Source of the DNA: Bacteroidetes bacterium UBA5697 | Lineage (GTDB): Bacteria > Bacteroidota > Bacteroidia > B-17B0 > Aurantibacillaceae | DNA: 64,000 bases | Reading direction: 5' to 3' | NCBI GenBank assembly: GCA_002420145.1 | Contig: DIHL01000038.1 | Span: 62,001 to 126,000, forward strand | Shown: positions 18,463 through 28,085 of the stretch, in pieces | Layout: each line of letters opens with the position of its first letter | Numbering within the stretch: the first letter of the stretch is position 1 | Made by a program: the position numbers and the translations under genes | The notes under the pieces: generated by a model | The model's database searches: none | Seen by the model: only the letters and a program-made list of their open reading frames with translations | Told to the model about the DNA's origin: nothing

Positions 18463-19038
18463 TTATTTTTTATAAAAACTCATTTCATCCAAATACTGCC
18501 AAACAGCTTGTGGCACAAAGGAAGACACTTCTTTTTTGTCTTTTATAGCCTTTCTAATCATCGTTGAAGAGATTTCCATCAATGGAGCTTCAGTTATGAT
18601 GACATTTGGATGAGCTTTTAATTCTTCTGAATTACAATTGGGCCTTGGATAAACATATAGCTTATGGTTTTTAAGAATTTCCTCATAGTTTTTCCATTTG
18701 GTAAAAGACTCTAAATTGTCTTCTCCCATAATTAATGAAAACTGATGTTTTGGATACTTTTCTTTTAAATGAGCTAAAGTATGGATAGTGTATGATGGCT
18801 GAGGAAGGCCAAATTCGATATTACTACTTTTTAATTTAGCATTATCTCCAATTGCCAAGTTAACCATATGTAAACGTTGATTTTGATTAAGAAGAGAAGC
18901 TTTTTCCTTTAAAGGATTATGAGGAGAAACCACAAACCAAACTTGTTCCAAATCAGTAAAAGATACCATATAGTTTGCTAGTACCATGTGCCCAACATGA
19001 ATAGGATTAAATGAACCAAAAAACAAACCAATGTGCAT
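18463..19038 (-). CDS. nadD: Nicotinate-nucleotide adenylyltransferase
   Basis: Adenylylates nicotinate mononucleotide to deamido-NAD in NAD synthesis. The 191-residue protein begins MHIGLFFGSFNPIHVGHMVL, containing the GSFNPIHxGH nucleotide-binding signature. WFVVSPHNPLKE, FSLIMGEDNLESFTKWKNYE and the C-terminal ISSTMIRKAIKD follow (the ISSTxIR motif). All family motifs are present and the length is standard. It is transcribed divergently from the delta' subunit gene, with 69 bases between them. Confidence 0.97.
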   Translation of the reverse strand: MHIGLFFGSFNPIHVGHMVLANYMVSFTDLEQVWFVVSPHNPLKEKASLLNQNQRLHMVNLAIGDNAKLKSSNIEFGLPQPSYTIHTLAHLKEKYPKHQFSLIMGEDNLESFTKWKNYEEILKNHKLYVYPRPNCNSEELKAHPNVIITEAPLMEISSTMIRKAIKDKKEVSSFVPQAVWQYLDEMSFYKK

Positions 19039-19107
19039 AGTGTAAAATTAAACATCATTTTTGATTTATAATATATTTTATAATCATCTAAATATGTAAA
19101 TTAGCCT

Positions 19108-20232
19108 GTGCTTTTTAAGAATATTATAGGTCAAAAACAAGTTAAGGAAAAACTATTAAACATGTTGCAAGATGGTCGTGTGCCTCATGCTTTGATGTTT
19201 ACAGGACCTGAAGGAAGTGGAAATTTAGCGGCTGCTTTTGCTTTTGTTCAATATTTATTTTGCTCTAACAAACAAGCTAATGATTCGTGTGGCGTTTGTT
19301 CATCATGTTTAAAAGTGAGTAAATTAATACATCCTGATTTACATTTGGTGTTTCCAATACCTCTTAGTAAGAATGTTCGCACAAGCAATGATTTATTACC
19401 AGAGTTTAGAGAAACATTTATTGAAACACCTTATTTAACCGTTCACGATTGGTTTGATAGTTTAAGTGCAGAAAATAAGCAGCCAACGATTCCTACTGAT
19501 GAAGCCAACGACATTTTAAAAAAATTATCTTATACAAGTTATGAAGGCGGTTACAAGATTATGATTATTTGGCAGCCAGAAAAAATGAATGCTTCTTCGG
19601 CCAACAAATTATTGAAGATATTAGAAGAACCACCTGAGCAAACTTTGTTTTTGTTAGTGTGTAATCATCCTGATCAATTATTGGCTACCATAATTTCTAG
19701 AGTACAACAGATTCCGTTTTATAAAATAGATAACGAAGATATTATTAATGGCTTAGTAGATGAATTTAGCTGTCAGCCACAAGCTGCTAAACAAGCTGCA
19801 TTGTTAAGTGATGGAAGTTATCGTGAAGCACAATTGTTATTGCAACATTTAGATGGCGGCACTGCCTATTTACAAAATTTCAGAAGCTTTATGTTAATTG
19901 CATTAAAATTTGATGCCGTTAAAGCAGTGGCTTGGATTGATGAAAATGCAAGGAGCGGAAGAGAAAAGCAAAAACAATTTATACAATATGGACTTGAAAT
20001 ATTTAGAGATTGTTTAATGTATAATTTTGGAAGTGTAGATTTAGTGAGGCATTCTGGTGAAGAAAAAGAATTCATAACTAAGTTTGCACGTTTTGTTCAT
20101 CAACGTAATTATGAGAAATTATTAGAAGAATTTAATTCCGCTTTTTATCACATTGAACGTAATGCCAATCCTAAAATTTTATTTATGGATTTGATTATGA
20201 AAACAAACGAGTTAATTAATCGTCCTGCGTAA
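19108..20232 (+). CDS. holB: DNA polymerase III subunit delta' (clamp loader)
   Basis: An AAA+ clamp-loader subunit that helps place the sliding clamp on primed DNA. The 374-residue protein starts FKNIIGQKQVKEKLL, has MFTGPEGSGNLAAA at the P-loop position (a degenerate Walker A, usual for delta'), and a zinc-binding CSNKQANDSCGVCSSC cluster. YEGGYKIMIIWQPEKMNASS, KLLKILEEPPEQTLFLLV and IISRVQQIPF follow, the last containing the SRC-like arginine region. The start codon is GTG. It converges with the lectin gene, with stops adjacent. HolB is preferred over DnaX because the length is short and the P-loop is degenerate. Confidence 0.92.
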   Translation: MLFKNIIGQKQVKEKLLNMLQDGRVPHALMFTGPEGSGNLAAAFAFVQYLFCSNKQANDSCGVCSSCLKVSKLIHPDLHLVFPIPLSKNVRTSNDLLPEFRETFIETPYLTVHDWFDSLSAENKQPTIPTDEANDILKKLSYTSYEGGYKIMIIWQPEKMNASSANKLLKILEEPPEQTLFLLVCNHPDQLLATIISRVQQIPFYKIDNEDIINGLVDEFSCQPQAAKQAALLSDGSYREAQLLLQHLDGGTAYLQNFRSFMLIALKFDAVKAVAWIDENARSGREKQKQFIQYGLEIFRDCLMYNFGSVDLVRHSGEEKEFITKFARFVHQRNYEKLLEEFNSAFYHIERNANPKILFMDLIMKTNELINRPA

Positions 20233-21936
20233 TTAATGGTTGATTAAGATCTTTCCTACAGATACTTTTGAATCATTGATGACTCTAATAGCATACATCC
20301 CCATGGCAAAGTTTGACGATTTAATATGTATTAGATTTTGATTATCAGGTTTTTCAAATGAAGAAAAAACAATTTGCCCACAGCTGTTGATTATCTCAAT
20401 GGTTGAATTATTTTGATGTGTTAGCTTAATAAATAGCTCATTGTTTGCAGGATTAGGAAAGACAATCACATTATTTTCTCCATCAAAGCATGAGTTTTCT
20501 GCACTTATTATTGACCCAACATAACGAGATTGATTATCAATATCCACTTGTTTTAATCTATAATAATAAGTTACATGTTCTGTTGCTAAATCTTTGTATG
20601 AGTATATGTGTTGTTGGGCACTTGTTCCATGTCCTTGAATAGTTGCAATGGTTGTATAGTTTATTCCATTTTCACTGCGTTCTAATTCAAAAAATTTATT
20701 TCTGGTTTCACTTGCTGTTGACCAATTAATGTTGATTTCGTTGTTCCCACATGTTGCATTAAAATATATAAGTTCTATTGGCAACAACGCTAATGGATTA
20801 CATATTGTTTGTTGGTTTGATAAACCACCAGTGGAACCCGTAAATCCAAAATAGGGAGTATTTGTTCCAAACACGGTCAATGGATTAAGGGTAGTAGATA
20901 TGGTAGCATAAGTTGTAGTTAAAGCTGTATTTAAAATTCTAGCAGTAAATGTTCCTGGACTTCCAGTTGCCCAACTCACACGTAAAATATGATTTGCGCC
21001 ATTTTCAATATTATAGTTAGTACCAACTGGATTTTGTAGCCTTACTGCGGAAGAGGTTACAGGTCTTTCTCCAGCTGCTGTTGCCCCACAATTAGCATCT
21101 AAATTTGGATTGACGTTTCCATTAAACCATAAATCTAAATGATCAGGATCTTCCGTTCCTCCACATCCAATGAAACTAGTATTAAAATCATCTCGATCTT
21201 CATAATTTAAATAAGTGTCTATTTCTACAACTAAAGAGTTTGTAATTCCTCCAGCGCCTAATGAGCCACCAGCGGTGCCGCAAGCGCAGCGTCCCCTAGA
21301 GTCATTTTGTATGACAAAAGCCATTCCATCTGCACCAGCATCGCTAGATCCCAAGTTAACTGTGAAGTCATATGAGAAATTAGATAAGAAGTTTAATGTT
21401 GAATTAACATCCCATACACAACCTCTTTGATTTGTTGTATTAGAAGTTAATGTCGTACAGCTTCCGCTAGAAACAGCATCATCATTCACAGTATATTCTG
21501 CGGTGTTAGTGTAAGTTGTTGTTAATTTATAGGCAAGTGTTGCTGCCGCAGTAGTGGCCACACAACTATATTTGTTCACGTGTACTCTGTAGGTTCCAGC
21601 TAAACTTGGTGTCCAAATTACATGAGATTGTGTAGAGCAATAATCGTCGCTATAACCACCAGCAACTGCTGCCCCAGAATTATCTAAAATAGTGATTTGA
21701 GTGTCAAAAGTTGCGTTACTTCCATCTGTGGAACAGAAAGAAAAATCATATACAGGAAAGCAAGAACTGGCTGCGACTACAAATGTGTAGTAAAAATCTC
21801 CGGCTGGACAATTCATAGTTTGGTATGTGGCGTTAGGTGCTGGGCTTAAAGCACCTCCATTTGTCCCCCCAGTACATTGAGCATGTAATGGGTTTAATGA
21901 AAAGAATACAATAAAAATGGATAATAAATGTTTCAT
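20233..21936 (-). CDS. Secreted L-type-lectin protein with T9SS sorting domain
   Basis: A 567-residue exported protein. Residues 1-19 form a signal peptide (MKHLLSIFIVFFSLNPLHA). An N-terminal Cys-rich segment (~20-150, CSTDGSNATFDTQITILD) resembles pre-peptidase-type jelly rolls. A bacterial L-type (legume-like) lectin domain (~165-380) has GADGMAFVIQNDSRG, LVVEIDTYLNYEDRDDFN, DPDHLDLWFNG and a closing FGFTGSTGGLSNQQ. A linker common to T9SS cargo (LPIELIYFNATCGNNEININ) leads to the sorting domain NVIVFPNPANNELFIKL. The metal-binding Asp residues of L-type lectins appear to be present, so carbohydrate binding is likely. A TACATTTG element lies 17 bases upstream. Confidence 0.85.
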   Translation of the reverse strand: MKHLLSIFIVFFSLNPLHAQCTGGTNGGALSPAPNATYQTMNCPAGDFYYTFVVAASSCFPVYDFSFCSTDGSNATFDTQITILDNSGAAVAGGYSDDYCSTQSHVIWTPSLAGTYRVHVNKYSCVATTAAATLAYKLTTTYTNTAEYTVNDDAVSSGSCTTLTSNTTNQRGCVWDVNSTLNFLSNFSYDFTVNLGSSDAGADGMAFVIQNDSRGRCACGTAGGSLGAGGITNSLVVEIDTYLNYEDRDDFNTSFIGCGGTEDPDHLDLWFNGNVNPNLDANCGATAAGERPVTSSAVRLQNPVGTNYNIENGANHILRVSWATGSPGTFTARILNTALTTTYATISTTLNPLTVFGTNTPYFGFTGSTGGLSNQQTICNPLALLPIELIYFNATCGNNEININWSTASETRNKFFELERSENGINYTTIATIQGHGTSAQQHIYSYKDLATEHVTYYYRLKQVDIDNQSRYVGSIISAENSCFDGENNVIVFPNPANNELFIKLTHQNNSTIEIINSCGQIVFSSFEKPDNQNLIHIKSSNFAMGMYAIRVINDSKVSVGKILINH

Positions 21937-21953
21937 TTTCTAAATTGATTTAG

Positions 21954-21961
21954 CAAATGTA
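21954..21961 (-). promoter_or_regulatory. Candidate -7 promoter element for the lectin gene
   Basis: The minus strand reads TACATTTG, matching TAnnTTTG, 17 bases before the ATG. A TTG exists further upstream (21988-21990) but the spacing of 26 bases is longer than usual. Confidence 0.4.
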
Positions 21962-22075
21962 TATTAAACATTTTCATAAATTTTTATCAAAAATCATTCA
22001 AAATCATAATCCTAAAACGTTTTAGTGTTTGGCTTGATTTTTGAGGTGATTTATGAGTAATTGTGATGGAAACAA

Positions 22076-22102
22076 AAAAGCCGACTTATAAAGTCGGCTT
22101 TT
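22076..22102 (-). terminator. Terminator of the sdhCAB operon
   Basis: A perfect 12-bp stem (AAAAGCCGACTT / AAGTCGGCTTTT) with an ATA loop, 20 bases beyond the sdhB stop. A T-run follows on the minus strand. Confidence 0.85.
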
Positions 22103-22121
22103 AAAAATAAAAGAATAAGTT

Positions 22122-22886
22122 TTATTTAAATGTAGCTCCCATTAATTCACGGTTCATACGAGCAATGTTTTCTAAAGAAATTCCTTTAGGACATTCTGCT
22201 TCACAAGCACCTGTGTTTGTACAATTACCAAATCCTTCTTCGTCCATTGCTGCTACCATTTTCTTAACACGCTCTTTACGCTCAACTTGTCCTTGAGGTA
22301 ATAATGCTAATTGCGAAACTTTTGCTGAAACGAATAACATCGCTGAACTGTTTTTACAAGCTGCTACACAAGCACCACAACCAATACAAGCTGCTGCTCC
22401 AAAAGCCTCATCTGCATCTGTTTTAGGAATTAAAATGTTATTGGCATCTTGTGCGTTACCTGTATTTACAGAGATGTAACCACCACTGGCGATAATTCTA
22501 TCAAAAGCACTTCTATCAACTGCTAAATCTTTAATTACTGGGAACGCAGCACTTCTCCATGGTTCAACAACAATTGTATCTCCATTTTTGAAAGAACGCA
22601 TATGTAATTGGCAAGTTGTAACACCTTGTTTTGGTCCGTGTGGACGGCCATTGATGTACATACTACACATACCGCAAATACCTTCACGACAGTCGTGATC
22701 AAATGCAATAGCTTCTTTGCCTTCGCTAATTAATTTTTCGTTTAATACATCAAACATCTCTAAAAACGACATATCTGTTGAGATGCCACTTAATTGATGC
22801 GTTTCAAAGCTACCTGTAGCTTTTGTATTTTTTTGTCTCCAAACTTTTAAAGTTAGATTCAATTCTGTTCCGTGTCCTGATCCCAT
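22122..22886 (-). CDS. sdhB: Succinate dehydrogenase / fumarate reductase iron-sulfur subunit
   Basis: Carries electrons from the flavin of SdhA through three iron-sulfur clusters to the membrane subunit. In its 254 residues, [15 protein letters not shown] and the later TCQLHMR supply the [2Fe-2S] ligands. [15 protein letters not shown] and [15 protein letters not shown] supply the [4Fe-4S] and [3Fe-4S] ligands. It is the last gene of sdhCAB, 8 bases after sdhA, with a terminator just downstream. The sequence resembles the B-type enzymes of Bacteroidota that act as succinate:menaquinone oxidoreductases or fumarate reductases; direction cannot be told from sequence. Confidence 0.97.
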   Translation of the reverse strand: MGSGHGTELNLTLKVWRQKNTKATGSFETHQLSGISTDMSFLEMFDVLNEKLISEGKEAIAFDHDCREGICGMCSMYINGRPHGPKQGVTTCQLHMRSFKNGDTIVVEPWRSAAFPVIKDLAVDRSAFDRIIASGGYISVNTGNAQDANNILIPKTDADEAFGAAACIGCGACVAACKNSSAMLFVSAKVSQLALLPQGQVERKERVKKMVAAMDEEGFGNCTNTGACEAECPKGISLENIARMNRELMGATFK

Positions 22887-22894
22887 AGTTTCTA

Positions 22895-24907
22895 TTATTT
22901 ATATGATCGTTGAGCGATTTTAATATTTTCGTATTTTAATTCTTCTTTATTCAATTCCCAGTCGCTAACACCTTTGTATTCCCAAGCAGCTACATAAGCA
23001 AAGTTTACGTCATCACGTTTTGCTTCACCTTCTTCAGTTTGGTGTTCTTCACGGAAGTGACCGCCACAGCTTTCTTCGCGATGTAATGCATCTTTACACA
23101 TTAATTCACCTAACTCAATAAAGTCAGCAACGCGACCAGCTTTTTCTAAATCTGGGTTAAATTCATCAGCACTTCCTAATACACGCACATCACTCCAGAA
23201 CTCTTTACGTAATGCTTGTATCTCAGCAATAGCTTCGGTTAATCCTTGTTTATTACGAGCCATTCCACATTTGTTCCACATAATCAATCCTAAACGTTTA
23301 TGGAAACTTTCTACTGATTTAGTTCCTTTGATGTTTAAGAATTTGTTGATTAAGTCTGTTTGCTCTTTTAAAGCTGCATCAAATGCAGGATGTTTAGTTT
23401 TTAATTTATCAATTGAATCAGCTTTATCTTTTTCAGCACTCATACGAGTTACTTCAGTAGATAAGTAAACACCAATTGTATAAGGGATTACGAAATATCC
23501 ATCTGCTAAACCTTGCATTAAAGCAGAAGCACCTAAACGGTTAGCTCCGTGGTCAGAGAAGTTAGCCTCACCTAAAGCATATAAACCTTTTACAGTGGTC
23601 ATTAAGTTATAATCTACCCATAATCCACCCATCGTGTAGTGAACTGCTGGATAAATACGCATTGGCACTTCATATGGATTTTCGCCAGTAATTTGTTGAT
23701 ACATATCGAACAAGTTACCATACTTTTCTTTTACCACTTCTTTACCTAAGCGCATGATTTCCTCATGGCTTGGGTTTTGAATGTTACGTTTTGTTGCTTC
23801 AGTTCTTCCGTAACGCGCTGTATTAAATGCGAAATCTAAATATACCGCCATTTTAGAATTACCAACTCCGTAACCAGCATCACAACGCTCTTTTGCAGCA
23901 CGAGAAGCCACATCACGAGGCACTAAGTTACCAAATGCTGGGTAACGACGCTCTAAATAATAATCTCTTTCTTCTTCAGGAATATCTGTTGGTTTACGAT
24001 TATCATCTTTCTTTTTTGGAACCCAAATACGACCATCGTTACGTAACGACTCAGACATTAGAGTTAATTTAGATTGGTGATCTCCAGAAACTGGAATACA
24101 AGTTGGGTGAATTTGCGTGTAACAAGGATTACCAAAGAAAGCACCTTTTTTGTGAGCTTTCCAAGCTGCTGTTACGTTACTTCCCATGGCGTTAGTAGAT
24201 AAGTAGAAAACGTTTCCGTAACCACCTGTACATAATAATACCGCATGACCAAAATGTTTTTCCATTTCGCCTGTAACTAAGTTACGAGCAATAATACCAC
24301 GAGTAACACCATCAATAGTAACTACATCTAACATTTCGTGACGAGAACATAAAGTCACATTACCAGAACCAACTTGACGCTGTAAAGCTGAGTAAGCACC
24401 TAATAATAATTGTTGACCAGTTTGTCCGGCAGCATAAAATGTGCGTTGCACTTGAGTACCACCAAACGAACGGTTACTTAATAAGCCGCCGTATTCGCGA
24501 GCTAAAGGCACACCTTGAGCTACACATTGATCGATGATGTTTGAAGATACTTCTGCTAAACGATGAACGTTAGCTTCACGAGCTCTATAATCACCACCTT
24601 TAATGGTATCGTAAAATAAACGGTAAGTGGAGTCACCATCATTTTGGTAGTTTTTCGCTGCATTTACACCACCTTGTGCTGCAATACTATGAGCACGACG
24701 TGGAGAATCTTGAAAACAAAATACTTTTACTTTGTATCCCATTTCAGCTAAAGTAGCCGCTGCCGAAGCACCTGCTAATCCAGAACCAACCACTAATACT
24801 TCTAAACTACGTTTGTTAGCGGGATTTACTAATGGAACTGTTGAACGGTACTTTGTCCATTTTTGGTCAATGGCTCCTTCAGGAATTTTTGAATCTAATT
24901 TACTCAT
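22895..24907 (-). CDS. sdhA: Succinate dehydrogenase / fumarate reductase flavoprotein subunit
   Basis: The catalytic subunit, interconverting succinate and fumarate with covalently bound FAD. The 670-residue protein has the N-terminal dinucleotide motif [20 protein letters not shown] and the flavin-linking His in [37 protein letters not shown], active-site Arg segments (NDGRIWVP and [16 protein letters not shown]) and the FAD-closing [17 protein letters not shown] follow. The length and motifs are standard for the B-type enzyme. It lies between sdhC (37 bases upstream) and sdhB. Confidence 0.98.
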   Translation of the reverse strand: MSKLDSKIPEGAIDQKWTKYRSTVPLVNPANKRSLEVLVVGSGLAGASAAATLAEMGYKVKVFCFQDSPRRAHSIAAQGGVNAAKNYQNDGDSTYRLFYDTIKGGDYRAREANVHRLAEVSSNIIDQCVAQGVPLAREYGGLLSNRSFGGTQVQRTFYAAGQTGQQLLLGAYSALQRQVGSGNVTLCSRHEMLDVVTIDGVTRGIIARNLVTGEMEKHFGHAVLLCTGGYGNVFYLSTNAMGSNVTAAWKAHKKGAFFGNPCYTQIHPTCIPVSGDHQSKLTLMSESLRNDGRIWVPKKKDDNRKPTDIPEEERDYYLERRYPAFGNLVPRDVASRAAKERCDAGYGVGNSKMAVYLDFAFNTARYGRTEATKRNIQNPSHEEIMRLGKEVVKEKYGNLFDMYQQITGENPYEVPMRIYPAVHYTMGGLWVDYNLMTTVKGLYALGEANFSDHGANRLGASALMQGLADGYFVIPYTIGVYLSTEVTRMSAEKDKADSIDKLKTKHPAFDAALKEQTDLINKFLNIKGTKSVESFHKRLGLIMWNKCGMARNKQGLTEAIAEIQALRKEFWSDVRVLGSADEFNPDLEKAGRVADFIELGELMCKDALHREESCGGHFREEHQTEEGEAKRDDVNFAYVAAWEYKGVSDWELNKEELKYENIKIAQRSYK

Positions 24908-24944
24908 ATCGAAAAATTAAGAATGTAATATTGATTTTTTTTAA

Positions 24945-25619
24945 TTATTTAATAACGCCGAAAAACATTAGTATTGGCATTAATGCAAAAATAAAAGGAA
25001 TAAGAATTGAAAATGCGATACCTGCCTTTTTGATAATTGGCGTATACACTTTATGATTTAATCCTAATGTTTGAAATGCTGATTGGAAACCATGTAATAA
25101 ATGGTAAGCTAATGAAATCATTGATAAAGCATATAAAACAACTACCCAAGCCATTTTAAATGTTTCTTGCATCACAGCGTATAAGTTTTCATTTCCGTTA
25201 GCATCTTCGCCTGACAAACCAGTGAAACGAGATTTAACCCAGAAATGAACTAAGTGAATGATTAAGAACATCAACAATAAAGTTCCTAATAAACCCATCG
25301 AACGGCTGTACCAAGAAGAGTTAGCAGCTCCGTCAATTTTAGCATATCCAACAGGACGTGCTTTTTTGTTTTCTAAGGTTAAAAGTAAAGCTTGTACAAT
25401 GTGAACGATTAATCCAAAAAATAAAACTAATTCACCTGCTCTAATTAACCAGTTGTGAGCCATAAAATCGGCGCCAATGTTAAATGTTAAACCGCCATCG
25501 TTAAAAAAGATAAGGCAGTTAATGAAGCAGTGTACTACTAAAAATGAAATAAGGAATAAGCCTGTTAGACCCATTACAAATTTTTTTCCGATTGATGATT
25601 TTAAGAATCCTTTACTCAT
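24945..25619 (-). CDS. sdhC: Succinate dehydrogenase cytochrome b subunit (fused five-helix type)
   Basis: The membrane anchor of the complex, binding haem b and menaquinone. The 224-residue single protein has five predicted helices, the fused form (b558 family) typical of Bacteroidota, so no sdhD is expected. Helices carry conserved histidines in FLVVHCFINCL, LFFGLIVHIVQALLL, LLMFLIIHLVHFW and SLAYHLLHGFQSAFQ. I chose the ATG at 25619 (MSKGFLKSSIGKKFVMGLTG) because a promoter lies at 25648-25678, which would exclude the longer 25700 start. It is the first gene of sdhCAB. Confidence 0.93.
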   Translation of the reverse strand: MSKGFLKSSIGKKFVMGLTGLFLISFLVVHCFINCLIFFNDGGLTFNIGADFMAHNWLIRAGELVLFFGLIVHIVQALLLTLENKKARPVGYAKIDGAANSSWYSRSMGLLGTLLLMFLIIHLVHFWVKSRFTGLSGEDANGNENLYAVMQETFKMAWVVVLYALSMISLAYHLLHGFQSAFQTLGLNHKVYTPIIKKAGIAFSILIPFIFALMPILMFFGVIK

Positions 25620-25647
25620 AAGAGAAATGTGTTTAATTTTTACTTGG

Positions 25648-25678
25648 CAAATGTATAATTGTGAAGCATTTAATCCAA
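25648..25678 (-). promoter_or_regulatory. Bacteroidota-type promoter of sdhCAB
   Basis: On the minus strand a -33 TTG (25676-25678) and a -7 TACATTTG (25648-25655) are separated by 20 bases, matching the Bacteroidota consensus TTG-N19-21-TAnnTTTG. Transcription would begin about 20 bases before the sdhC ATG. This is the best promoter match in the window. Confidence 0.65.
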
Positions 25679-25792
25679 TAAAATTTAATGCTTTTATCAA
25701 CTAAATAACAAGAATAAGCCTAATTAGGTTTACAAATAGACTAATTTTGGCTTATTTGGAATTGTTCTAAATTTAAAAAATTCAGTTTAAAC

Positions 25793-27385
25793 CTAATTAA
25801 TGGATTTGTATCGCATTATCCGCCACAAAATATTACGATTTAAAATACTAATAGAAGTAAATACACCAGCAATCATGGCAGATGATACTCCTACGGAAAT
25901 AATATCTTGCCCAGTGAGGTACAAATTTTTATAATTAGTTTTTGGGCGTAATTGTTTTAATTCAAATCGTTCGGGAGTATGTTCTAATCCGTAAATTTCA
26001 CCTTTATCGTAATTACTAAAATGTTTTGTAGAGAGTGGGGTGGAGAGTTCGCAAACATCTACATAACCTTTTATTTGTGGTAGAGTTTTGTAAAGTTTTT
26101 CAAGAAATAATTGTTTTAATTCTTCTTTAACGGCTTCGTAATCATCGCCTCGTTTTTGCCATTTCATATGTTCCCATTCCTCCATCCAGTTAAATGGATA
26201 AGAACCTAATACTTGAATAGCTGAGGTTCCAGGATGCTTTTGTTGCCACTCACTATCTTTTGCGGATGGAAATGAAATATATAAAACAGGAGAAATACTA
26301 TCCTTAGTTTTTAAGTGGCGTTCATTATTAAGGTCTAAATCATAATTATGATACAACCACATGTTGTATTTCGGTAATTTCAATTCTTCATCTGTTGCAT
26401 TTAAGCCAACATAAATACAAGCATGAGATACAGAAGGCATTACTTTATTTAATGCCGTTGTGTTTTCTTCTTTTTGAAGTTCAGGTAAAATTAATTTATT
26501 AAAGGTATTGTGAGCGCCCGCATTGCTTACAATTTTTTTAGCAAAAATTTTGTCGCCATTTTGCATTAGTACACCAATGGCTTTATTGTTTTCAATAATT
26601 ATATGTTTTACCTCTGCTTTAATAGCAATTTTTCCACCATGTTTTTCAATAACCTGTGTTAAGTTTTTATGAATATTAGCAGCACCACCAGTAGGATAGG
26701 CCCCTCCTTCTAAATAATGAGCAATAACTAGGGCATGTATACCAAAACTACTTTTCATTGGTGTTAAGCCATAGTTGCCGCATTGCGTACATAACACAGA
26801 AATTAATTTTTTGTTGCTAGTTATTTTACTTAACACATCATGTGTTGTTTGTTTAGAGTAAAATAAAAAAGGTTTTGTAAGTAAGCCGCCAACTGTTTTG
26901 CTTAACCAATTAGGCATTGATTTTTCAGCAAAAAATAACGAGGCGTGTCCAGCAACTTTATTTACTAATTTATAGTATGTGCGAATCGCTTTCTCTTCTT
27001 CAGGAAAATAAGCAATCATTTGTTGGATTTGATTTTCTAACCCTTTTTTGAAATTGTAAACATCTCCCTCGATAATCGCTTGATCGTAAACATCACCCAT
27101 GTCATCCCATTTTAATTGACTGTTTGTGAGATAATCAAATGTTTTGCGGATTAAGGAATTGGGATTATTTACCTGGCCTATGTAATGAGCCCCAACGTCC
27201 CATTCATATTTTTTTCGTTTAAAGGTATGTGTAAATCCACCAATCACATAATGCTTTTCGAGAACCAATACTTTTTTGCCTGATTTAGCTAAACAAACAG
27301 CCGTGCTTAAACCACCCATTCCTGAACCAATAATAATGGCGTCGTAAGTGATGTTGGCAAGTTCGGAGTTGTATAGATTTTTCAA
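25793..27385 (-). CDS. RetSat/CrtI-family NAD(P)/FAD-dependent oxidoreductase
   Basis: A flavoprotein of the phytoene-desaturase / all-trans-retinol 13,14-reductase superfamily (530 residues). The N-terminal FAD motif is AIIIGSGMGGLSTAVCLAK, with VLVLEKHYVIGGFTHTFKRK at the second strand. EWDVGAHYIGQV is typical of the RetSat/carotenoid-isomerase branch. The C-terminal FAD motif is LYLTGQDIISVGVSSAMIAG. It probably acts on polyene or isoprenoid double bonds, but the substrate is unknown and no carotenoid genes (crtB, crtY) lie nearby. It follows alkB by 83 bases on the same strand. Confidence 0.82.
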   Translation of the reverse strand: MKNLYNSELANITYDAIIIGSGMGGLSTAVCLAKSGKKVLVLEKHYVIGGFTHTFKRKKYEWDVGAHYIGQVNNPNSLIRKTFDYLTNSQLKWDDMGDVYDQAIIEGDVYNFKKGLENQIQQMIAYFPEEEKAIRTYYKLVNKVAGHASLFFAEKSMPNWLSKTVGGLLTKPFLFYSKQTTHDVLSKITSNKKLISVLCTQCGNYGLTPMKSSFGIHALVIAHYLEGGAYPTGGAANIHKNLTQVIEKHGGKIAIKAEVKHIIIENNKAIGVLMQNGDKIFAKKIVSNAGAHNTFNKLILPELQKEENTTALNKVMPSVSHACIYVGLNATDEELKLPKYNMWLYHNYDLDLNNERHLKTKDSISPVLYISFPSAKDSEWQQKHPGTSAIQVLGSYPFNWMEEWEHMKWQKRGDDYEAVKEELKQLFLEKLYKTLPQIKGYVDVCELSTPLSTKHFSNYDKGEIYGLEHTPERFELKQLRPKTNYKNLYLTGQDIISVGVSSAMIAGVFTSISILNRNILWRIMRYKSIN

Positions 27386-27468
27386 ATGTTATTTTATAAG
27401 AAGAATGTTTTTGAAAGGTATTTAAATAAAATACAAATAATATAGATGATTGTTTATCAAATATAGAC

Positions 27469-28071
27469 TTATTCTTCAATTGTTCTAAAAGTAAGATTGA
27501 TCCTTGGGCGAGTAATATGTGTGCTTGGTGGTAATCGATGCAGCCAATGTGTTTGCGTTTCATCCTTCATAACCAACAAACTGCCATGTTGCAAAATAAT
27601 TGAACTAGTGTTTTTTGATTGTTTGTGTTTAAAGGCAAATTTTCTTTCGGCTCCAAATGTTAATGAAGCGATAGCCCCATTTTTTTGCAACATCTTTTCG
27701 CTATCGCTATGCCAAGCCATTCCTTCTTCGCCATCGTGGTATAAATTTAACAAACAAGAATTGTAAGTGGCTTCTGTTTTTTCTTCTGCAATTTTTTTTA
27801 ATTCTAATAAAATTTTTGTCCACGACAGTGCTTTTTTGGTAGTGTTTGAATAGGTATAGTCAAATTCTTTATCGCCATACCAAGCAACTTTTCGATTAGT
27901 GATGATGTGTTTGCCAAAAACCACAGCTTCATCATGTCGCCATTCAATAGTATTATATAATTCATTAAAATAATGATTGGCTTCGGCTTGTGACATTATA
28001 GTTCCATAATATAACACCGTACCATCGTAAGGCAACAAGTTGGTTATTTGATTATCCGAAAATAAATCCAT
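27469..28071 (-). CDS. alkB: AlkB-like Fe(II)/2-oxoglutarate dioxygenase (alkylated-DNA repair)
   Basis: Predicted to remove N-alkyl lesions such as 1-methyladenine and 3-methylcytosine from nucleic acids by oxidative demethylation. The 200-residue protein is closest to the short AlkB type. MAWHSDSEKML holds the HxD iron ligands, THITRPRINLTFRTIE the R-x-N-x-x-x-R 2-oxoglutarate/substrate signature, and THWLHRLPPSTH the distal His. I use the ATG at 28071; the further ATG at 28110 would overlap the upstream phosphatase gene by 25 bases. It lies 14 bases after that gene, so they are probably co-transcribed. Confidence 0.92.
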   Translation of the reverse strand: MDLFSDNQITNLLPYDGTVLYYGTIMSQAEANHYFNELYNTIEWRHDEAVVFGKHIITNRKVAWYGDKEFDYTYSNTTKKALSWTKILLELKKIAEEKTEATYNSCLLNLYHDGEEGMAWHSDSEKMLQKNGAIASLTFGAERKFAFKHKQSKNTSSIILQHGSLLVMKDETQTHWLHRLPPSTHITRPRINLTFRTIEE

Positions 28072-28085
28072 TATTTTAAATGTAA

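Noticed and set aside
25620..25700. N-terminal extension of sdhC starting at 25700
   Set aside because: The promoter elements lie inside this stretch and the extension is not hydrophobic or conserved in character.
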